Positions 6,848 to 12,459 of a stretch of DNA of 12,459 nucleotides are shown one piece after another; position 1 is the first letter of the stretch, and the number at the start of each line of letters is the position of its first letter. A program made the position numbers and the translations under genes. The stretch is from positions 1-12,459 of the forward strand of contig JAOUAY010000026.1 of NCBI GenBank assembly GCA_029860565.1. Reading direction: 5' to 3'. This DNA comes from Candidatus Nitrosopumilus sp. (GTDB lineage: Archaea > Thermoproteota > Nitrososphaeria > Nitrososphaerales > Nitrosopumilaceae). The notes beneath the pieces are model-generated. The model was not told the DNA's origin. It worked only from the letters and a program-made list of their open reading frames with translations, and ran no database searches.

Positions 6848-9304
6848 ATGAAAAAATTGCCAGTAATTATCATATTAGTTATTTCAATAGTACCTATAAT
6901 GTATAATGAATCATTTGCAGAAAAAAATACATTTTTTGATTCAGTTAAATTCATCCAATATCTAGATGAAAATACTGCATTAGAAGAAGTGCAAAATGGA
7001 AATCTTGACACGTATTATCATACAATTTCACCAGACAGATTGGAAAATTATCAAGACAGAGAAGGATTACAAGTATTTGATTCCACAGGAGGATCATACA
7101 GTATTTTAATTAATCCTGCAGAATCAGACAAATACAATCCATTTTCAAATAGAGATATCAGATTTGCACTGAATTATCTAGTAGACAGAAAACTAATAGT
7201 AAATGAATTGATGGGAGGATATGGCTCCCCAATCATTTCATACTATAGTCCAACGGATCCAGAATATCTTACAGTAATCGAACAACTAGAGACATTTAAT
7301 TTTGAATACAAGCCTACATTTGCAAATGAAATTATTTCGAGAGCATTAGAAGAAGAAGGAGCAAATAAAATTGAAAACAAATGGCAAATGAAGGGAAAGC
7401 AAATTGAAGTCATAATTTTTATCAGAAGCGATGATCCTGTTAGAAAATCCATTGGTGAAATATTAGCAATAGAACTTGAAAAAGTAGGATTTGCAGTTAA
7501 AAAAGATTTTGGGGATTTGAACAAAGCATTTGTCGTAGTTTATGGTTCCAATCCTTCAGATGTAAAATGGAGCTTATACACTGAAGGATGGGGGCGTTCG
7601 GCATTTGTAAGATATGATTCAGTAGGATTAGGACAAATGTATTCTCCCTGGTTTTCAAACATGCCAGGATTTAACGACCCCTCTTACTGGAATTATGATA
7701 ATGAAAAACTAGACACACTTACTCAGAAAATATACACAGGGGATTTTGATACATCAGAGCAAAGGGCAGAATTAATTCAAGAAGCAGTGGTGGAAGGGGT
7801 TAACGAGTCAGTTAGAATTTTTTTGGCAAGTAAAATCGATCAGTATGTTGTAAACGAAAAAGTTAGTGGGATAGTAAATGACTTTGGAGCAGGAGTCCCA
7901 AGTAGATTTACGCCAATCAATGCTAAAAGTAATCATGAAGAGTTTGTAATAGGAGTTAAACAGATCTATCAAGGAGCATGGAATCCGGTTATGGGATTAA
8001 CCGATAGTTATAGTAGACATATTTGGGGAATAATTTCAGATCCGGCAACGTTCAAACATCCATTTACTGGAGAAACATTTCCAGTCAGAGCAACTTGGGA
8101 AGTAGAGACTGCAGGATCAAATAAAAAAATAGACATCCCTCAAGAAGCAAAAATATGGAATCCAGCATTACAAAAATGGAAAAACGTTGATGAAAATTCA
8201 CTTGCAACAAGCAAGGTGACATTTAATTTTGAATTTAGTAATTGGCATAATGGAGAGAAAATGAACATGGATGATATTTTACATTCACTTTATTTTACAA
8301 TTGAGTGGGGAACACAAGTTGATGAAAATGATAAGACATTTGACACTGAATTTACTCCAAGAGCTGCTCAAAGTATACAGACAATTATGGGAGTAAATCC
8401 AATTGACGAAGATACGGTTGAAGTTTATGTGAATTATTGGCACTTTGATGAAGGTGAGATTGCAGATTGGGCAGGGATATGGAACGTAGTGCCTTGGGAA
8501 ATTACAGCTGCAATGGAAAAAGCAGTAGTGGATGGAAAATTATCATTTTCAAGATCAGGAGCTACAAGCAAAAATGTAAACTGGTTATCATTAATTATTC
8601 CAAATGATGCAAATATAATTAAAAATTATCTGCAAGAATTCAAAGAAACAAAACACATTCCACAGCCATTTAAAGAAGATAATCAGAATTCAGAATATTA
8701 TCAAAAAAGATATAATTCATCAATCAAATGGATTGAAACCTATAATCATGCAGTGATAAGCAATGGCCCATTCTATTTAGAGGCATATTCACCAGAATCA
8801 AGAACAATCAAAGTAAGCGCATTTGACGATAATTCATACCCATTCAAGAAAGGAAAATGGACAGAATTTGAAAAGGTAGAATTTCCATCAATCAAAAAAA
8901 TAGGCATGAAGAAAATCATACAGCAAGGAGATGAATTAGCCATAACAATTGAAACTAAAAATTCAGATTCCATATTATATTTTTTAACAAACAGTCAAGG
9001 AGATAAAATAGCATCAGAGACAATGAAATTAAAAGAAAATGATATCATTGTCAACATAACTTCAAACAATACAAAAGAATTGGGGATAGGAACAAACAGT
9101 ATCAAAATATTTGCAGTTTCAAATTCAGTGTTAAAACCAGATTTTATTAAATCAAGTTTTATTGTAACAGATAACAAAGTGGAATTACCTGTAAACACAT
9201 TTGAAAATGTTCAATTTTCTAAAAACGACTCAGAGTATTGGATTTGGATCATACCTGTAATAGTGATTGCGGGAATTCTAATATATCTAAAGAAGAAAAA
9301 CTAG
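6848..9304 (+). CDS. Family-5 extracellular solute-binding protein, circularly permuted and C-terminally anchored
   Basis: This 818-residue protein resembles the peptide/nickel-type SBP_bac_5 family, which captures ligands for ABC importers. Residues 1-24 form a signal peptide ending ESFA; no lipobox cysteine is present. A hydrophobic helix at about 797-814 followed by KKKN anchors the C-terminus. The order of family segments is unusual. Residues about 28-130 carry elements normally found in the second half: VRQAL-like RDIRFALNYLVDR (102-114) and GGYGSP (123-128). Residues about 374-690 carry the normal first half: AWNPVMGLTDSY (377-388), WEVE, FEFSNWHNGEKMNMDDI (461-477) and NGPFYLEAY (639-647). 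A beta-rich domain (about 690-775) precedes the anchor. No permease or ATPase gene adjoins it, so its transporter partner and ligand are unknown. It ends sharing CTAG with the convergent tsr3 stop. Confidence 0.85.
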   Translation: MKKLPVIIILVISIVPIMYNESFAEKNTFFDSVKFIQYLDENTALEEVQNGNLDTYYHTISPDRLENYQDREGLQVFDSTGGSYSILINPAESDKYNPFSNRDIRFALNYLVDRKLIVNELMGGYGSPIISYYSPTDPEYLTVIEQLETFNFEYKPTFANEIISRALEEEGANKIENKWQMKGKQIEVIIFIRSDDPVRKSIGEILAIELEKVGFAVKKDFGDLNKAFVVVYGSNPSDVKWSLYTEGWGRSAFVRYDSVGLGQMYSPWFSNMPGFNDPSYWNYDNEKLDTLTQKIYTGDFDTSEQRAELIQEAVVEGVNESVRIFLASKIDQYVVNEKVSGIVNDFGAGVPSRFTPINAKSNHEEFVIGVKQIYQGAWNPVMGLTDSYSRHIWGIISDPATFKHPFTGETFPVRATWEVETAGSNKKIDIPQEAKIWNPALQKWKNVDENSLATSKVTFNFEFSNWHNGEKMNMDDILHSLYFTIEWGTQVDENDKTFDTEFTPRAAQSIQTIMGVNPIDEDTVEVYVNYWHFDEGEIADWAGIWNVVPWEITAAMEKAVVDGKLSFSRSGATSKNVNWLSLIIPNDANIIKNYLQEFKETKHIPQPFKEDNQNSEYYQKRYNSSIKWIETYNHAVISNGPFYLEAYSPESRTIKVSAFDDNSYPFKKGKWTEFEKVEFPSIKKIGMKKIIQQGDELAITIETKNSDSILYFLTNSQGDKIASETMKLKENDIIVNITSNNTKELGIGTNSIKIFAVSNSVLKPDFIKSSFIVTDNKVELPVNTFENVQFSKNDSEYWIWIIPVIVIAGILIYLKKKN

Positions 9305-9792
9305 ATCAACCCATAATCTTTCAGAATTAATTCTATTTGACCATCATTCTCAAGTTTCGAATATTCCTCTAAGAGATTTTGATTAAGTTCATAGAACGTA
9401 TGGCCCCATTTGAATTTATCAAGTAATTCCAGAGATTGTTCTTTAGAGCCTAAAATAAATAATGAAGCAGCCAATGCTTCAGCAGTAGTTAATTTATTTA
9501 GTTTTGAATAATTCACAGGATTACCAGCAAGTAGAGGAGGAAGTTTTCTTTTGACACCTGCAAAGTTTTTAGAAAAAGCTTGATTTGCAAGATTCCAAGA
9601 GCAATCAATTCCAACTATAGTATTGATTATTGATTTGTCTTTAGGTAGCAAAGTTTTTTCAGCAAATGGATCCAACACCATTCCTTTAGCACTGATTTTT
9701 TTAACACTGTGGGCAAGACCAAATTTCACCATTTTTGCAGCTGTGCATTTTTTAGGATCATCTTGGTAAAACATTAAAACTTGTAATTTCAC
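9301..9792 (-). CDS. Tsr3/DUF367 family rRNA aminocarboxypropyltransferase
   Basis: Tsr3 enzymes transfer the 3-amino-3-carboxypropyl group of S-adenosylmethionine to a (hyper)modified uridine/pseudouridine in helix 31 of small-subunit rRNA, near the decoding site. The 163-residue protein is full length. Family motifs are DDPKKCT (11-17), GIDCSW (61-66), RKLPPLLAGNPVNYS (82-96), LTTAEALAA (101-109) and FKWGHTFYELN (127-137). The start is GTG. It is preferred to the ATG at residue 7 because the first beta strand (KLQVLMFYQ) is conserved in the family. The gene follows the surface-protein gene on the same strand after 34 bp that include TATA-like sequence on the minus strand (for example CTAAATATT at 9806-9814). 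Its stop shares the palindrome CTAG with the solute-binding protein gene. The exact archaeal target nucleotide is inferred from homologues. Confidence 0.9.
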   Translation of the reverse strand: MKLQVLMFYQDDPKKCTAAKMVKFGLAHSVKKISAKGMVLDPFAEKTLLPKDKSIINTIVGIDCSWNLANQAFSKNFAGVKRKLPPLLAGNPVNYSKLNKLTTAEALAASLFILGSKEQSLELLDKFKWGHTFYELNQNLLEEYSKLENDGQIELILKDYGLI

Positions 9793-9826
9793 TTCAACTA
9801 AGAATAATATTTAGAGTATTTTGAAT

Positions 9827-12459
9827 TTACTCCAAAATTTTGTAGGTTACTTTGTAATAAAATCGTGAAACTTGATCATCTTTCATTACTTCGACATTCC
9901 AATTTGCATCAGGCAAAAACGCAGTTGAAGATTCAGGCAAAATACTGAATTTTTCTAGGCGTACATCAGGACCACTATATCGCACATTAAGACTAATTCC
10001 ATCAACTTCAACAACATCATAGATTTGACCTTGTTTTCTGGTGGATTCTTGAACTAGACAATCATCATCAAGGCCAATAATACATGTGTCTGTAACCGTA
10101 GAGACTTTAAGATTAACATTTGATTCATCGCCTCTTAAAGGAGTAATCAAGGAACCAGTAAGAACTCTAGGAGCAAAATCTCCATCAGTAGTAATTTTGT
10201 CTTCAGTAAAGATTGAAATTGTTTTATCAGCAATTCTGTTTTCTTTTTCAATCATAATATTTAATTTTGGAGTTTGAGGTTTTTCAATTACATTAAATTT
10301 AACAGATTTTTTTTCAAAATCAGCATCAATTGTTACCTCGTATGATCCAATTGAGGAAATTTTGTCAGGGATTACATATTGATAAGTAAATGAGCCAGAA
10401 GAACTTGGTCGAATAGTAGTTACAGGACCAGTATTCTCTCCACAATAAAATGATCCACAAGTAATTTCAGTTTCTGTTTTTTTAATTACACTAACATCAA
10501 ATTTTTCAAGATAGATTAATTTGTTGGGTTTTCCACTAATTACCACTACATCGCCCGGATAATATTCAGATTTATCAGTAGATGCTAAAAGCGCAACGTC
10601 TTCATCAAGACCAAAAATAAAATCATTTGTAACGCTAAATGTCATACTGTTTGATACTTTACCATATAATGCTTTTACAGTATAGGAACCTTCACTAAAT
10701 ATTGTAGGTGGCAAATCAAAAAGACTTGAAAAAGATCCACCTTGTGTGGGATAAACATTAGATTCAAGAATTTGTTTGAATGGAGTAGTACCATCGAGTA
10801 TTTTGATTGTAACTCTCTCTGGAATCACAAGACCTTCATCGCCTTGTTCACGTTGAAGAACATTTCCAAGGACTTTTAATTTTTCACCAGCTTTGTACAA
10901 CGATTTTTCTGTAGAGATAAAGAGCGGAGTGGAAGATAAAGAATCATTTTCAGGATCTGCTGAAACCTTAAAGAAAAGATTTACGCTTTCAGATGCAGTA
11001 GCAACCCTAATTTTGTATACTCCAAAATTAGATTTTAGTACATCTCGCCCTTCATCTATTTTGGTACTTTGTGTTCTTTCAGATATAGGAGTAACCCATG
11101 ACCATGAGAAACGTTGGTTTTCAACAGAAGTGCCAGAATTACGTATAGTTCCGTCAGGTTTTGTGATTGAAATATCTACTGAATTGTCACCAGTAGGTGG
11201 AAGTATACCATTAAGATATACAGTTTCACCTAAACCGTATACTTCCTTATCGAGAGAAATAACAGATCCATCTTTTAGATCAAGGGAATCCATTATTGTG
11301 AAAGTTTCAGTTATAGTGTAACCAGAATATTGGGATTTTACAACATAATTGCCTACAGTGAAAATAGATTTAGTGGCATCAATTTCTATCGAATATCTAC
11401 CAGAGGTTTCAGGAACGGCTAAAAAATCATATCCAACTACTCGATTATCATCAATAGCTGAACCTGACAAAGTAGTAATTTCTAAAGGAGACCCATCTTC
11501 ATGAGAAATAGTAATGCGAACCCCTAAGGAGGCATCATAACTTGAATTTACATATGGATCTTTAACAAACCCACTTATCGTCATAGCATCACCAAACTCA
11601 TAGACATCCCTATCAGTATCAATTGTCAAGGGCTCATCAGACACAATAAAATTTTCAGGATCATCTACAGCATGAATAACAAGGGTTGCAGAACCGATAT
11701 CTTTTGAGACATTAATTTTATAATCACCCAATCTATTTGGATGATCTGGAATTGTGAAACTATAAGTGAAAAATCCATCACCCATGATTTGTACCCCATC
11801 CTGAATTTTAAATCCAGCATTGCTTCCAAAAGAAGAACTTCCAATAGCAAATTGTTTTGTTTGTACTACTTCCAAATCCAGAGTACTAACCCAAACTTGA
11901 TTTAACCTTCCAGTAATTTCGACTTGATCACCTAAAGCATAAGCTACTTGATCAGTCCAAAGTGAAATTGATACATCTTCTTTTATGTCTTCTACTACTT
12001 CAAAACTAGTTGATGTTGTTTTATCAGAATATTCAGCAATTATATCATAAGTTCCAAATTGAGGATCAACAGTACTGATAAAAATACTGGTTAAAAATTC
12101 ACCATTTGTAGGAAAGAGATTGCCATTTGCAATTAATTCCCCTTCAGAATCAGTAACAGTAAATTTCATTCCCTCAAATGGGATTATTTCAGATGCAAAT
12201 CCAATGATAGAAACCATTTGTCCTGGAATATATTGAAGTTTATCAGTAATAATATCAAGAACTTCATCTTGTTTTATTTCTTGTTCAAAAATTTCATATC
12301 CCACTGAGAAACTAGTGTTAGCAGTTGCACCGGCATAACTTACAGACACATCATAAGTTCCTTCGTTAATTCCCAGTACTTGATGTAAACCAAGCGTAGT
12401 GTCATATTGAAGATCATAGTTAGGATACATAGTTATTGTTTTATCAAAATTAGGTCCAG
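9827..12459 (-). CDS. Large Ig-like-repeat surface protein (5'-truncated by window edge)
   Basis: The frame is open through the window end: nine further codons (GPNFDKTIT) precede the ATG at 12430, so the true start and any signal peptide lie outside. The visible 876 residues are beta-rich and built mainly from repeats of about 97-121 residues, each opening with a motif of the type TDxxxYxxGxxVxIxG. Numbered from the ATG at 12430, copies begin at 62, 159, 272, 393, 507 and 618, and the partial unit before residue 45 is probably another copy's end. This pattern resembles Ig-like/MG2-type domains of archaeal surface proteins. Cysteines are few and come in pairs (C658/C663 and C783/C791), which could form disulfides. 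The last 150 residues differ from the repeats, and no C-terminal membrane helix or sorting motif is seen. A role in the cell envelope or adhesion is an inference. The ligand is unknown. Confidence 0.75.
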   Translation of the reverse strand, partial: GPNFDKTITMYPNYDLQYDTTLGLHQVLGINEGTYDVSVSYAGATANTSFSVGYEIFEQEIKQDEVLDIITDKLQYIPGQMVSIIGFASEIIPFEGMKFTVTDSEGELIANGNLFPTNGEFLTSIFISTVDPQFGTYDIIAEYSDKTTSTSFEVVEDIKEDVSISLWTDQVAYALGDQVEITGRLNQVWVSTLDLEVVQTKQFAIGSSSFGSNAGFKIQDGVQIMGDGFFTYSFTIPDHPNRLGDYKINVSKDIGSATLVIHAVDDPENFIVSDEPLTIDTDRDVYEFGDAMTISGFVKDPYVNSSYDASLGVRITISHEDGSPLEITTLSGSAIDDNRVVGYDFLAVPETSGRYSIEIDATKSIFTVGNYVVKSQYSGYTITETFTIMDSLDLKDGSVISLDKEVYGLGETVYLNGILPPTGDNSVDISITKPDGTIRNSGTSVENQRFSWSWVTPISERTQSTKIDEGRDVLKSNFGVYKIRVATASESVNLFFKVSADPENDSLSSTPLFISTEKSLYKAGEKLKVLGNVLQREQGDEGLVIPERVTIKILDGTTPFKQILESNVYPTQGGSFSSLFDLPPTIFSEGSYTVKALYGKVSNSMTFSVTNDFIFGLDEDVALLASTDKSEYYPGDVVVISGKPNKLIYLEKFDVSVIKKTETEITCGSFYCGENTGPVTTIRPSSSGSFTYQYVIPDKISSIGSYEVTIDADFEKKSVKFNVIEKPQTPKLNIMIEKENRIADKTISIFTEDKITTDGDFAPRVLTGSLITPLRGDESNVNLKVSTVTDTCIIGLDDDCLVQESTRKQGQIYDVVEVDGISLNVRYSGPDVRLEKFSILPESSTAFLPDANWNVEVMKDDQVSRFYYKVTYKILE
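10532..12247 (-). repeat. Six protein-level repeats, TDxxxYxxGxxVxIxG motif
   Basis: The motif-bearing segments lie at 12200-12247, 11909-11956, 11570-11617, 11207-11254, 10865-10912 and 10532-10579. Spacings are 97, 113, 121, 114 and 111 codons. The Y, the first G and the last G of each motif are invariant across the six copies, while the intervening sequence is highly divergent. This points to old duplications, with no obvious DNA-level tandem repeat remaining. Confidence 0.75.

Noticed and set aside
7243..7524. 93-codon minus-strand frame inside the solute-binding protein gene
   Set aside because: It is a shadow of the conserved coding region with no promoter or family signature.
10893..11321. 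142-codon open frame on the plus strand inside the surface-protein gene
   Set aside because: It is antisense to a clear repeat-containing coding region, has no recognisable domain, signal or promoter, and its length is explained by the codon bias of the opposite strand.

Overview
The window is AT-rich archaeal DNA. It carries an archaeal/eukaryotic-type TFB, aIF1/SUI1, Sec61-beta, a Tsr3-family rRNA modifier, F420 biosynthesis genes and a DUF2070 membrane protein. Coding is dense, A+T is high, promoters are short TATA elements with little leader, and large Ig-like surface proteins are present. Together these suggest a member of the Nitrososphaerota (Thaumarchaeota), probably Nitrosopumilus-like. 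The lineage is an inference from gene content and style, not from a database comparison.

Layout: (1) 1-1423, plus strand: the 3' part of cofD followed after 1 nt by cofC, two consecutive steps of coenzyme F420 assembly. (2) 1537-2445, plus: a complete transcription initiation factor B, with its own TATA elements. (3) 2442-3737, minus: a two-gene unit, aIF1 (SUI1) then a CPBP/CAAX-type intramembrane protease-like protein. (4) 3842-6130, plus: an SSSCA1-type zinc-ribbon protein, Sec61-beta and a DUF2070 membrane protein. (5) 6114-6800, minus: a Mrr-like PD-(D/E)XK nuclease with an N-terminal helical region. (6) 6848-9304, plus: a large family-5 solute-binding protein, C-terminally anchored, whose lobe-specific segments are in circularly permuted order. 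(7) 9301-12459, minus: the 3' part of a large Ig-like-repeat surface protein, then a Tsr3/DUF367 enzyme. No RNA genes, mobile elements, CRISPR arrays or gene-free stretches over 300 bases are visible. The longest gaps are about 104-113 bp.

The genes serve separate jobs: cofactor synthesis, transcription and translation initiation, membrane protein insertion, rRNA modification and the cell surface. Most of the window is core archaeal genome. No defence island or other obvious new multi-gene system is present. The observations most worth following are the permuted solute-binding protein, the conserved His/Asp motifs of the DUF2070 protein, the solitary nuclease, the six-fold surface repeat, and the fact that all three convergent gene pairs overlap at their stop codons.
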